Origin: a virus
Strand: one strand, 5' to 3'
DNA: 64,000 nucleotides
IMG/VR virus record: IMGVR_UViG_3300024239_000011
Span: 1-64,000 of that record
Within the stretch, counting starts at the first letter, position 1. Each line of letters starts with the position of its first letter. A model generated the notes under the pieces. That model ran no database searches. It had not been told where the DNA came from and saw only the letters and a list, made by a program, of their open reading frames with translations. The position numbers and the translations under genes are program-made. Of this stretch, positions 37,610-44,970 are shown one piece after another.

Positions 37610-38401
37610 ATGCGTATTTCAGACCTGATCCCTCTTGCCGAAATGGCATTGCCATCCGAAGTCGTCAAAACGACCCGGTACTATCACGGCACAGCTTCCG
37701 AAATCTTTGCCAAGAAGATCATGAAGCAAGGCATTCAACCGCCTTCGTTCGTGATGGATAATGGGAAAAAACAAAACTCCCATTTGACCCCGGTCGAGGG
37801 GAAAGTCTACATCACGCCTTCCATCGCATACGCCCAGATATACGCTATCGGCGGAAATGTGGCGGGCAACCCCTCACTCCGGGTTCGCTACAAAGGCAAT
37901 GAATCCAAATTCGATTACTACATCAAGACCGACCCGGCGGATCGCCACTACGGGCGCTACGGTTACGTGTTTGTGATCAATGGGTCGCAGCTTGCCGATA
38001 TTCAACCAGATGAAGACAGCATCGGTGAATTTCTTGGTCAGATACTCTGTCGGGAAAGCACCATCGAGTTCATGGACCCGTTTGAGGCGAATAGAATGCG
38101 CACCGCATTGGCGGACAGCACTCTTGTCGGGATGATCAAATATCTCGCAGGAACGCATCTTGCCGATAGCACCTTGCGACGGATCAAGGACGGTGAGTAT
38201 TCCTATATGGCGAAGGCGGGCAAAGTCCTCGTCAAGCGCATGCCGGATTGGGCAAAGGTGTGCATGGTTGAATATGGCTTCCATTGTGCGCACACCGGAC
38301 CATTGATCCCCGATGAAGTATGGAAGATCGACAAAACAAAAATCGGGTGGCTTGTGCGTGACGGTAGCAATTTCTTCGAGATAGCTAAACGGGTTCGTTG
38401 A
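37610..38401 (+). CDS. CTS-ART: ADP-ribosyltransferase-like cargo
   Basis: A 263-aa protein. Leader MRISDLIPLAEM (L-A-E candidate cut). RYYHGTASEIFAKKIMKQGI, KVYITPSIAYAQIYA and YVFVINGSQLADIQPDED give the H-Y-x ART order, with an acidic residue near the third position. The C-terminal ~110 residues are an added helical domain. No Shine-Dalgarno is seen, and the late promoter sits 5 nt upstream. Confidence 0.8.
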   Translation: MRISDLIPLAEMALPSEVVKTTRYYHGTASEIFAKKIMKQGIQPPSFVMDNGKKQNSHLTPVEGKVYITPSIAYAQIYAIGGNVAGNPSLRVRYKGNESKFDYYIKTDPADRHYGRYGYVFVINGSQLADIQPDEDSIGEFLGQILCRESTIEFMDPFEANRMRTALADSTLVGMIKYLAGTHLADSTLRRIKDGEYSYMAKAGKVLVKRMPDWAKVCMVEYGFHCAHTGPLIPDEVWKIDKTKIGWLVRDGSNFFEIAKRVR

Positions 38402-38425
38402 CAACTGTCAGTGTGTCCGTATATC
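38398..38425 (+). promoter_or_regulatory. sigma70-type promoter
   Basis: TTGACA, 16 bp, TATATC; overlaps the end of the previous gene. Confidence 0.6.
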
Positions 38426-38433
38426 ATCGGACC

Positions 38434-38994
38434 ATGAAACACTTTGCCGTTGATCTCGAAGACAATCCCACGTACTGGTTTCTGAATGAAGAAGCCAAGG
38501 CGTTCTTCGACCAACCGTTCGAGCAAGGCGAAATCATCACCTATTCGCAGCGGTATGAAGGGATCGAACTCATCGAGTTGGCGTCCCGGTCCAACCTGCA
38601 TCTGATGCTGGGGCAGCGCCCGTGCGAACTCATCGTCGTGCGTCGATACGATGTCCTGGCGCAAGGTAGCTGGGTGTTTAACCTATACCATCTGAACAAG
38701 TATTCCCCGACCTTCGGGACAGTCACCGAAGTGATCGGTCCCATGGCGATGGTTCGGTGTTACGACCGCAACGGCAACTCCATCGGGCGTGAACCGTTGG
38801 AACGACGGTATCTCGCCAAGATCGCCAAGCCGATATTCCCGATTAGCAACCCGTGCATCCTGAAGTCAGGACGGGTCAATGCGGCGGCAGTTCTGCACCT
38901 GAAGCGTGACCGCAAAACCGAACTGCTCGATTTCGTGAATGCTAATCCTCTGCTGTGCCGGGCGCTCGACCTCGACATGAGCTATTTCGAGTAA
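38434..38994 (+). CDS. hypothetical early protein
   Basis: 186 aa starting MKHFAVDLEDNP, only 8 nt after the -10 box, so its early mRNA has almost no leader. Mixed alpha-beta. Not recognised. From 38995 to 39140 I see only a small hairpin (AGACCT/AGGTCT) that may end transcription. Confidence 0.65.
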   Translation: MKHFAVDLEDNPTYWFLNEEAKAFFDQPFEQGEIITYSQRYEGIELIELASRSNLHLMLGQRPCELIVVRRYDVLAQGSWVFNLYHLNKYSPTFGTVTEVIGPMAMVRCYDRNGNSIGREPLERRYLAKIAKPIFPISNPCILKSGRVNAAAVLHLKRDRKTELLDFVNANPLLCRALDLDMSYFE

Positions 38995-39140
38995 TTAGAC
39001 CTCGTAGGTCTTCCTCGTTGCGGCACATAAAGACTGATGGTCGATTTGGTGGGCGGTGAGCCTCGAAGCTCTATGACCCCCATCGCTCCATATAGTCGCT
39101 CTGTGGCGCTAGAATTGCTCCTTCAGGCAATTCTTTCCGA

Positions 39141-39557
39141 CTACCGTGGATATATCTGTTTCGCGTTGAACAGATACATGACTTCCCTGGTATCCTCGGT
39201 ATCAATTTCAAGTTCGTAGTCCGTGAACTCCTGGGCAAGACGCATCGCCATCCGATGGTAGAGCTTGACCCGTGAAGGCTGGTTCCTCTTTGCCGAGAAC
39301 GCAAACATCTTCGGATGACGTTCGTTGATCGCTTCCCGCATGATGTTGATGACCGTGGAGAACACTGCGAAGGCATTCCCGGTGCCGGTGATGCCCTGAC
39401 CATGCTTGGTCGTGAAGCTCACGCTGAGCGAATATGCCCCGGCAATGTCCACCTGATATTCAAGTCCGTCGATCTCGAACACCGCCGACCACAAACCGGG
39501 TTGCTTGGAGGTCCATTCCCAATTCACGATGTCGGAAAACAGTTCTAGCAAGATCAT
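39141..39557 (-). CDS. CTS-like cargo, paralog of 22778 domain
   Basis: 138 aa starting MILLELFSDIVN. ITGTGNAFAVFSTVINIMREAI, then HPKMFAFSAKR, then RVKLYHRMAMRL is a conserved late-phage module of unknown role, shared in pattern with 22778-23314. Last gene of a four-gene minus-strand cargo operon starting at 41791. Confidence 0.7.
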   Translation of the reverse strand: MILLELFSDIVNWEWTSKQPGLWSAVFEIDGLEYQVDIAGAYSLSVSFTTKHGQGITGTGNAFAVFSTVINIMREAINERHPKMFAFSAKRNQPSRVKLYHRMAMRLAQEFTDYELEIDTEDTREVMYLFNAKQIYPR

Positions 39558-39563
39558 GAGAGA

Positions 39564-40184
39564 TCACCGTTCGATAAGGTCATCCGCTTTGCCCGCCAGG
39601 GTGACAAAGGGTCGAAGCCGATAGCTTTTGTAGACGTTGCTCCACACCGCCCCGCTTTTGGCCGGATAATAGTCATATTTGTCGGGATTGAAAATGAACA
39701 CGTCAAACCGTGGGTCTTTGACCAATTGCTTCCAAATATACACACCACCGCGTGTTTGAAGATCATCGGGCAATAGGTAATCACAGGCATTATCGAGCAA
39801 CCACTTATAGAGTTGTACCGAGAGGTTCTTCCCGCGAGCTTGTTCGCTGATGTAGACTGCTATGACCCGTTTACCGACACCCTTGAGGTCCGGGTTTGTC
39901 ACCGGGTAGCCATCCCCGAAAGGGGCGGTCGGAGCAATCAGCGCGATGTAAGCGATGGGGGTTCCATCGTTGAAGATATAGTAGATGGATTCCTTTTTGT
40001 CAGCGTTCAGCAATACGTAATATTCGCCAATGCGCCCAACGATTTCCATGTCTGGGGGTAGTGTTGGTTCGGTGGGTACCGGGAACAAGGTCAATTGTTT
40101 TGGCGTGAAGTCTTGATCTTGCGTCAAGTCCTTCAGGTGAGAACCATCAACTCCACCGCCAATGTCGATTTCATCTATCCGCAT
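39564..40184 (-). CDS. CTS-GNAT: acetyltransferase-like cargo
   Basis: A 206-aa protein. Leader MRIDEIDIGGGV. Residues ~105-150 (GKRVIAVYISEQARGKNLSV, then LYKWLLDNACDYL) match the GNAT core, with A-R-G-K as the pyrophosphate-binding turn for acetyl-CoA. Acetylation of a host protein, RNA or small molecule is possible. It abuts the next gene of the cargo operon without a gap. Confidence 0.7.
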   Translation of the reverse strand: MRIDEIDIGGGVDGSHLKDLTQDQDFTPKQLTLFPVPTEPTLPPDMEIVGRIGEYYVLLNADKKESIYYIFNDGTPIAYIALIAPTAPFGDGYPVTNPDLKGVGKRVIAVYISEQARGKNLSVQLYKWLLDNACDYLLPDDLQTRGGVYIWKQLVKDPRFDVFIFNPDKYDYYPAKSGAVWSNVYKSYRLRPFVTLAGKADDLIER

Positions 40185-40808
40185 TTACAGTTTCCACCCT
40201 TCAAGTCCGCCCCCAAGCGGTTTGTCCAGATTGCCGCCGATAGCTGCCCGGTGGAACACCAGATCATCGTAGTCTTCCTGATCCGTCGAGGTGTTGGGCT
40301 TGAGCGGTTTGTTCGAACGCGGATGATCCACCTCGAATTCATGCGCCGGGTGTGGTGGGGCGTCGTGATCGATGTCGCCAATTGCGTATTCTTCCGCTTC
40401 GTTGCTGTCGGTATGGGTCGGTCCATAATTCATCCGTGATATGAAAGCGTTGTAGACCTGTTCCGCTTTGTGGATGTTGAAATAGCGAATGTCACGCACC
40501 GGGACGATCCGATAATTCTGACGCAATTTGGTATAGTTCAGTCCGATGCGGAATGGTTTCTGACCGGCGACTGCATAGGTCTTCAGAAGATCAAGGGACC
40601 GATCACGAGTGAGGCTGACGCCGGAAACTTCCTTGCCATCGACCAACTGATAACGCCCTTCTTCGTCCCGCTTCAACGTCCCATGAACGACATGGGTGGA
40701 TGCGCCACATTTGATACGGTTGGTCTTGAGCATGCGGCGCAAATGATCCCCTGAGGTGAAGTGGTAGATCAGTTGATCCGGGGCATTGATGATCTCGTCT
40801 ATTCTCAT
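40185..40808 (-). CDS. CTS-ART: ADP-ribosyltransferase-like cargo
   Basis: A 207-aa protein. Leader MRIDEIINAPDQ. LIYHFTSGDHLRRMLKTNRI and GVSLTRDRSLDLLK follow, giving H and a Y-position strand with Ser in place of Tyr. EEYAIGDI may supply the acidic residue. The ART domain begins right after the leader. The last ~50 residues are polar and disordered. ATGA overlap with the GNAT-ART gene upstream. Confidence 0.65.
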   Translation of the reverse strand: MRIDEIINAPDQLIYHFTSGDHLRRMLKTNRIKCGASTHVVHGTLKRDEEGRYQLVDGKEVSGVSLTRDRSLDLLKTYAVAGQKPFRIGLNYTKLRQNYRIVPVRDIRYFNIHKAEQVYNAFISRMNYGPTHTDSNEAEEYAIGDIDHDAPPHPAHEFEVDHPRSNKPLKPNTSTDQEDYDDLVFHRAAIGGNLDKPLGGGLEGWKL

Positions 40809-41791
40809 TTCGTCCCCTCGCTGATCCGTGGGTCTTCGCGGTTGTACGTACCGGTGTTGCTCAATGCTGATTTGACTTGGTGGGGATCGAAAACCGCCAA
40901 CGTCAACGGCGCCCCTGGATGTTCACGGGTCCAGAACCCATCGAATTTGTTCCGGCGCATCCATGCCCGCACCGCAGGTTTTTCAAGGATACCGAAGTCA
41001 CCGCCCTTGAGATATCCCACTGCGGTTTTTGGTCCGTACAAGGCGCCAGGAAAAATCGCCTGGAAGTTCTTCTCAAGGAATGCTGCAAGCCTGTCTAGAT
41101 GCTCTTGGTTCTGGTAGTCGAACGGGTTCTCCATCCGCACGTAGCACGGCAGGACATGCCCGCCGCGTGCGAAGTAGGATGCCGTATCCGGGGAGGTCGC
41201 AAAGAAAATCGCGTTACCGCCGGTTCCCCGATTGCCTGGGAGCTTGAACTGATCAAAGGCGGGCTTGGAAGTCCCGTGGTACATCACCGCCGGGTTGCCG
41301 TCTTCATCCACGACTTTGCTGTTTCCGAACCATGCCCAGAACGCCGAATCTGGTTCAGGGAGGCGGGCTTCGAGGATGCTCTCAAACTTGCGTTTGTGGC
41401 GGTAGCTCCAAAATGCGGCGCCATCCGCTTCGAGGTTGCTGGACGAATCAATGGTGTAGCCGATGCGCTCAAGGTGGTCGTACAGCGCCGTTGCGATCCC
41501 ACGACGACGGAAGCTCGGCTTGGTTTCAATGCGGTGGAATTCGCCACTGTCATTTTCATCCGGATAGAACTTACCTTTGGCAACCTCTACCGCGTCGATG
41601 AAGGCACGGACGACCACCATAGTGGCGTCTTCATCTTCATCCGAGGGCTGACGTTGTGCAGTAACGTTCAGCACCGTTCCATCTGCCAATTTGTATTCAG
41701 CAGAGTTACGCGCAAAGCCCCCAACTACATCACCAAGTCTGGTATAGTGGCGATCTTGAAAACGCGCTCCGGTAATCTCAATAATTCTCAT
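40805..41791 (-). CDS. CTS-GNAT-ART fusion cargo
   Basis: A 328-aa protein. Leader MRIIEITGARFQ. Residues ~75-130 look like a GNAT domain (HRIETKPSFRRRGIATALYDHL). Residues ~165-328 are an ART domain: VMYHGTSKPAFDQFKLP, AIFFATSPDTASYFA, NKFDGFWTREH and FDPHQVKS. The linker contains SILEARLPEPD, which looks like a second leader and may be a remnant of gene fusion or a second prohead protease site. It heads the cargo operon. Confidence 0.8.
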   Translation of the reverse strand: MRIIEITGARFQDRHYTRLGDVVGGFARNSAEYKLADGTVLNVTAQRQPSDEDEDATMVVVRAFIDAVEVAKGKFYPDENDSGEFHRIETKPSFRRRGIATALYDHLERIGYTIDSSSNLEADGAAFWSYRHKRKFESILEARLPEPDSAFWAWFGNSKVVDEDGNPAVMYHGTSKPAFDQFKLPGNRGTGGNAIFFATSPDTASYFARGGHVLPCYVRMENPFDYQNQEHLDRLAAFLEKNFQAIFPGALYGPKTAVGYLKGGDFGILEKPAVRAWMRRNKFDGFWTREHPGAPLTLAVFDPHQVKSALSNTGTYNREDPRISEGTK

Positions 41792-41814
41792 ACCGCATCC
41801 TTCAAATACTCGGA

Positions 41815-41820
41815 TATTTA
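41815..41820 (-). promoter_or_regulatory. T4-type late promoter
   Basis: CTAAATA on minus, followed by ATCC whose complement GGAT covers the Shine-Dalgarno of 41791; a further TAAATA lies at 41833-41838. Confidence 0.6.
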
Positions 41821-41839
41821 GTGCGTTATGAGTATTTAA

Positions 41840-42247
41840 TTAACCACTTACCGCTCTTGCAGCACCAAGGTAGTCCACCATAAGTTCTGCTATATTAAAC
41901 TGAATGGTAATGATCATTTCTTGATGGGTGGTCAGCGTGGGATAGTTCGTATGTTCGATCCAGCACTCTTTCAACACCCACTTCGGCGTCTCGACACGGA
42001 ACCGATAACTCACACCAGGGTCGTCGTATCCGTATTTGTCGAAGTATGTCACCTGACGTTCGAGTTGGCGGGTAACCATCGGTGTCAACGCGGTCGGCAA
42101 CACCAGCGATACCGGATAGTACGAGGGATGATGGAAACCCGGTCGTCCAACGGGGTCGGGTGCAGTGCGGCGGTTGATGATCAAGGGATATTCAACCTTG
42201 ACTGTTTCCCGACCACTGCCGAAATTCCGAAGCGTCACGTGCATCAT
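41840..42247 (-). CDS. late structural candidate
   Basis: A 135-aa beta-rich protein starting MMHVTLRNFG. The end ITIQFNIAELMVDY has the strand pattern often seen at the C-terminus of tail-tube-like proteins, but this is weak. Position behind a late promoter supports a virion or assembly role. Confidence 0.6.
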   Translation of the reverse strand: MMHVTLRNFGSGRETVKVEYPLIINRRTAPDPVGRPGFHHPSYYPVSLVLPTALTPMVTRQLERQVTYFDKYGYDDPGVSYRFRVETPKWVLKECWIEHTNYPTLTTHQEMIITIQFNIAELMVDYLGAARAVSG

Positions 42248-42249
42248 TT

Positions 42250-42274
42250 ACCTCTCTGTTGAGCGAGGTATTTA
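42250..42274 (-). promoter_or_regulatory. late promoter inside RBS-masking hairpin
   Basis: TAAATA (42274-42269) overlaps ACCTC, which pairs with the Shine-Dalgarno GAGGT (42254-42250) of 42247. The late transcript start removes most of the masking arm. Confidence 0.6.
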
Positions 42275-42490
42275 GCAGCCATATTTCAGGCGAAAGAGGG
42301 TGGCGATACGCGGATTGGTAATGTCGATCCAATATTCGCAAACGCCATTTACGTTATCCACACCCGCGTCATAAACAGTGCGGTCCCGCTCTTCTAACCA
42401 TTCAAGAGCAGCAATCACTTCGTCGCCAAGTATTTCTTCAAGGGTGCCAGCTTCATATTTCCACGGGCACTTATGGAACACGATCTTCAT
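42272..42490 (-). CDS. small hypothetical protein
   Basis: 72 aa starting MKIVFHKCPWKYE, alpha-beta. ATGA overlap with 42487. Not recognised; the N-terminus lacks the CTS acidic position. Confidence 0.65.
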   Translation of the reverse strand: MKIVFHKCPWKYEAGTLEEILGDEVIAALEWLEERDRTVYDAGVDNVNGVCEYWIDITNPRIATLFRLKYGC

Positions 42491-42735
42491 TCTTGGGGGA
42501 AGAGACGGATTTCCGGTTCATAGGAGTACGTTGGTTTATCCACGTTGCGGATGTAAGAAAAACTTACCCGGCGGATGTCGTCCGCGCATTCATCTGGCAA
42601 GCCATCGCCTGCAACTTCGATACAGAACGTACCATCCTCTTGCTGACAAATGTCAGTGATCCGCAGTCCCATGTTGCTGAACTGTAGCATGTCTTCAAGA
42701 AATTCTTTGGAACAGACTGCGTATGCTTTTTTCAT
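42487..42735 (-). CDS. small hypothetical protein
   Basis: 82 aa starting MKKAYAVCSKEFLED, alpha-beta, with a good Shine-Dalgarno GAGGTGG. First gene of a two-gene late unit. Confidence 0.65.
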   Translation of the reverse strand: MKKAYAVCSKEFLEDMLQFSNMGLRITDICQQEDGTFCIEVAGDGLPDECADDIRRVSFSYIRNVDKPTYSYEPEIRLFPQE

Positions 42736-42759
42736 AGTCCACCTCGTTGTTAGACCGGA

Positions 42760-42767
42760 TATTTATA
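42760..42767 (-). promoter_or_regulatory. T4-type late promoter
   Basis: Perfect TATAAATA on minus, 24 nt before the ATG at 42735. Confidence 0.7.
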
Positions 42768-42790
42768 GCGGTCAAAAACAGGTGACGGCA

Positions 42791-42819
42791 TTGACTTATG
42801 GTACAATCTTCAGTAGGAT
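42791..42819 (+). promoter_or_regulatory. sigma70-type promoter
   Basis: TTGACT, 17 bp, TAGGAT. Confidence 0.7.
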
Positions 42820-42846
42820 ACCCACTCGTTCATCTGGGTGCCTACC

Positions 42847-43344
42847 ATGCGATTGATGCGGACCAAAGCCGAACACAAAGACACCCCCGAATGGCTGGAA
42901 ATGTTTTTTACCAAGCTAAGAGTGGTGCGCCGTGTGAAACTGCGTCGCTTGTATGCGGAACAGGACGGGAAGTGCTGCTATTGTGGATGCAACACTAAGC
43001 TGGAAGGTGATGGTAGACGCCGGGCGACCCTGGAACACATCGTCCCGCAATTCCATGGCGGTACCGACGCCATGTGGAACCTAATGATGGCGTGTCAAGA
43101 GTGCAATTCGAAGCGCGGTTCCCGTCTGGATGCGATGACGTTTTTCATGTTGCGGTGTGATCCGGAGGCATGGGAACTTCGCAAGGCTGCTGCCCGCGAG
43201 AAACAGGAACGGGACGTGGCTCGCAAGGCTGCCCGAGCCGAACGTCACCCCGAAGTGGTGTACAAGTTGGCGGTCGTCTTGCATTTGTTCCCGGACTTCA
43301 ACACCCAGGTCAATGAGGCACTGGGGGAGTTGGAAGCGGCGTAA
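42847..43344 (+). CDS. HNH endonuclease
   Basis: A 165-aa protein. CCYCG and CQECN provide the zinc-binding Cys pairs, and LEHIVPQFHGGTDAMWNLM the H-N-H core. A basic Arg/Lys/Ala helix and a short C-terminal region follow. Start ATG 42847 (MRLMRTKAEH); a GTG 9 nt upstream is possible. Stand-alone HNH genes in phages are often homing endonucleases; some act in packaging or DNA degradation. It has its own early promoter. Confidence 0.85.
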   Translation: MRLMRTKAEHKDTPEWLEMFFTKLRVVRRVKLRRLYAEQDGKCCYCGCNTKLEGDGRRRATLEHIVPQFHGGTDAMWNLMMACQECNSKRGSRLDAMTFFMLRCDPEAWELRKAAAREKQERDVARKAARAERHPEVVYKLAVVLHLFPDFNTQVNEALGELEAA

Positions 43345-43347
43345 ACC

Positions 43348-43503
43348 TTACCCCCAGTTTATTATTACTTTGCCGTTCCCGCCGGTTGTGCGAGCATTGC
43401 CCATCCCCACCCCAGTTGTCCATCCTATTGCGGTGGCACGGTTCGCTGCGTTAATTTTGAAAGTCCCGACTGGTACTACACCACCTTTAAATGAAATGCC
43501 CAT
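43348..43503 (-). CDS. mini MGISF-family display protein, Gly-rich tail
   Basis: 51 aa. Residues 1-17 (MGISFKGGVVPVGTFKI) are the shared docking-type leader. The rest is Gly/Thr/Asn-rich, ending TTGGNGKVIINWG. It is the smallest intact member and shows that the leader can carry a tail of only about 30 residues. Confidence 0.75.
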   Translation of the reverse strand: MGISFKGGVVPVGTFKINAANRATAIGWTTGVGMGNARTTGGNGKVIINWG

Positions 43504-43508
43504 AAAAG

Positions 43509-43532
43509 CCTCCGATATTCCGGAGGTATTTA
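43509..43532 (-). promoter_or_regulatory. late promoter inside RBS-masking hairpin
   Basis: TAAATA (43532-43527) is followed by CCTCCG, which pairs with CGGAGG (43514-43509), the Shine-Dalgarno of 43503. Late transcripts starting 5 nt downstream lack the masking arm. Confidence 0.65.
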
Positions 43533-43573
43533 GTAGTAGAAAGAGAAGTACAGAACCGTTCTTAACCTAAACA

Positions 43574-43614
43574 CGATCAACCGCACCCGGTATTTACCCA
43601 GGTGCGGTTGATCG
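43574..43614. terminator. hairpin terminator candidate
   Basis: CGATCAACCGCACC / GGTGCGGTTGATCG, 14-bp stem, 13-nt loop, between two minus-strand genes; there is no clear T-run. Confidence 0.55.
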
Positions 43615-43626
43615 CGGGTGGGACGC

Positions 43627-44301
43627 TTAGGCGCTGATCAGCAGACCGTCGTCGTCGCCACTCAAGAACACGTAGTTACCGCCGACCAGCTTGATCACGA
43701 TGACCTTGGCGGTGGAGATTTCGTCGCCCCGCACCTTCCAGTCGCCGCGTTCGGTGAACCACACGTTCAGGCATGCTTCACCGAAGGTCTTCTTGATGGC
43801 GGACGCCAGTTCTTCATCCGGCTCCATATAATCGATTTCGTTGGAGCGTTCGTCGGTGCTGCCGTCGCTGTAGAGCGTCTTGACCACCGACTTGACGACG
43901 AACAGGGTGTCGAACGAGCGGTCGAACTCGTAGTATTCTTCCCACTGTTCGACCGCCATGATGCGGACGAACTTCGCGAAAGCGTCGTTCATCAGCTTCA
44001 TCATCTTGTCGAAATCGTTGATGTCCTTCATGCAGTCGCGCACCAGAACGTCACGTTCGTTCGAACGACCTTCACCCTGATCATACTTGGTGTCGATCTT
44101 GGTATCCAGGGTGACAGTTTCGCCCTCGATCATCAGATACGCGATCTCGCGGATGCTGACGTATTTCGGGTTCTTGAAGAAATCCCGAATGCCGATCCCA
44201 TCGTTGACCGAGTGTCCAACGGTTTCGTTGGCAAACTTGACCTTGTTCTGGCGCTGGATTTCGTCGTCGTTGATCCCGATGATCGAATACTTGCGGCGCA
44301 T
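43627..44301 (-). CDS. hypothetical early protein
   Basis: 224 aa starting MRRKYSIIGINDDE. A basic N-terminus is followed by a charged helical body, ending in a beta segment. Not recognised. It is expressed from a strong early promoter. Confidence 0.7.
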   Translation of the reverse strand: MRRKYSIIGINDDEIQRQNKVKFANETVGHSVNDGIGIRDFFKNPKYVSIREIAYLMIEGETVTLDTKIDTKYDQGEGRSNERDVLVRDCMKDINDFDKMMKLMNDAFAKFVRIMAVEQWEEYYEFDRSFDTLFVVKSVVKTLYSDGSTDERSNEIDYMEPDEELASAIKKTFGEACLNVWFTERGDWKVRGDEISTAKVIVIKLVGGNYVFLSGDDDGLLISA

Positions 44302-44327
44302 GGCGTCTCTCCCTGAACAATACGAGG

Positions 44328-44356
44328 ATCATAACAGCCCTGGGTGGTGATGTCAA
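44328..44356 (-). promoter_or_regulatory. sigma70-type promoter
   Basis: TTGACA (44356-44351), 17 bp, TATGAT (44333-44328) on minus. Confidence 0.8.
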
Positions 44357-44357
44357 T

Positions 44358-44399
44358 CATCGGCCAAAATAAATACGAATAGAATAGGAAACGCCGATG
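44358..44399 (+). promoter_or_regulatory. late promoter between arms masking the start codon
   Basis: CATCGGC (44358-44364) pairs with GCCGATG (44393-44399), which contains the ATG of 44397. The late element ATAAATA (44369-44375) lies inside, so only read-through RNA can form the helix. Confidence 0.65.
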
Positions 44400-44945
44400 C
44401 GAATTTTAGAAATAACCGAACATGTTGCGCGTGTGGTCGATACGGAGCCTCATAAAGGCATATGGTTCCGCCACGAAAGTCCTCATTGGATTACTCGGCT
44501 TCGACCGCTAACCTATGAAGAACTTAAAGTAGCGCGTCCTGAATATGATGTACCCGAACGTGTGAAAACTGAAAAACAATATCACGCAATGCTCCCTACA
44601 CATCCGGAAAATACCAGCTTCTTATATGCGACGGTGACGGGTTGTCACAAGATGCCAGACCCGCTCGATTACCTTGGTTTTACCTATTACTTCAAACTCA
44701 CCCCTGATCAAGTCGAACAGTCAATCTTTGACGTGGTTGATCGGAAGACATGGATGCAGCCAACTGTTGGGGCAGCCGGTTTCCGACAAGCCAAGGAAAT
44801 TTGGGACGCTCATTCGAACGAATTCAAATCCTATGACGACCCTGAAATTGGGCAAATTGATCCACGTATTGAAGTAATCATGCCATTTTCGGTCAGCCCA
44901 CTACTTTACATCCCACAAATTGAAGATAGACAATCTCCTAAATAG
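44397..44945 (+). CDS. CTS-bearing cargo candidate, unknown domain
   Basis: 182 aa. Leader MRILEITEHVAR (I-T-E cut site). The body includes IWFRHESPHWITRLRPL and FYYFKLTPDQVEQSIFDVV-like strands that recall the last part of ART domains, but no H-Y-x triad can be named. Shine-Dalgarno AGGAAA. Confidence 0.65.
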   Translation: MRILEITEHVARVVDTEPHKGIWFRHESPHWITRLRPLTYEELKVARPEYDVPERVKTEKQYHAMLPTHPENTSFLYATVTGCHKMPDPLDYLGFTYYFKLTPDQVEQSIFDVVDRKTWMQPTVGAAGFRQAKEIWDAHSNEFKSYDDPEIGQIDPRIEVIMPFSVSPLLYIPQIEDRQSPK

Positions 44946-44961
44946 CAGTATGTGACAGGAG
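44935..44961 (+). promoter_or_regulatory. late promoter with RBS-masking repeat
   Basis: CTCCT (44935-44939) runs into TAAATA (44939-44944) and can pair with the Shine-Dalgarno AGGAG (44957-44961) of 44971. Confidence 0.5.
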
Positions 44962-44970
44962 GAATTTAAA

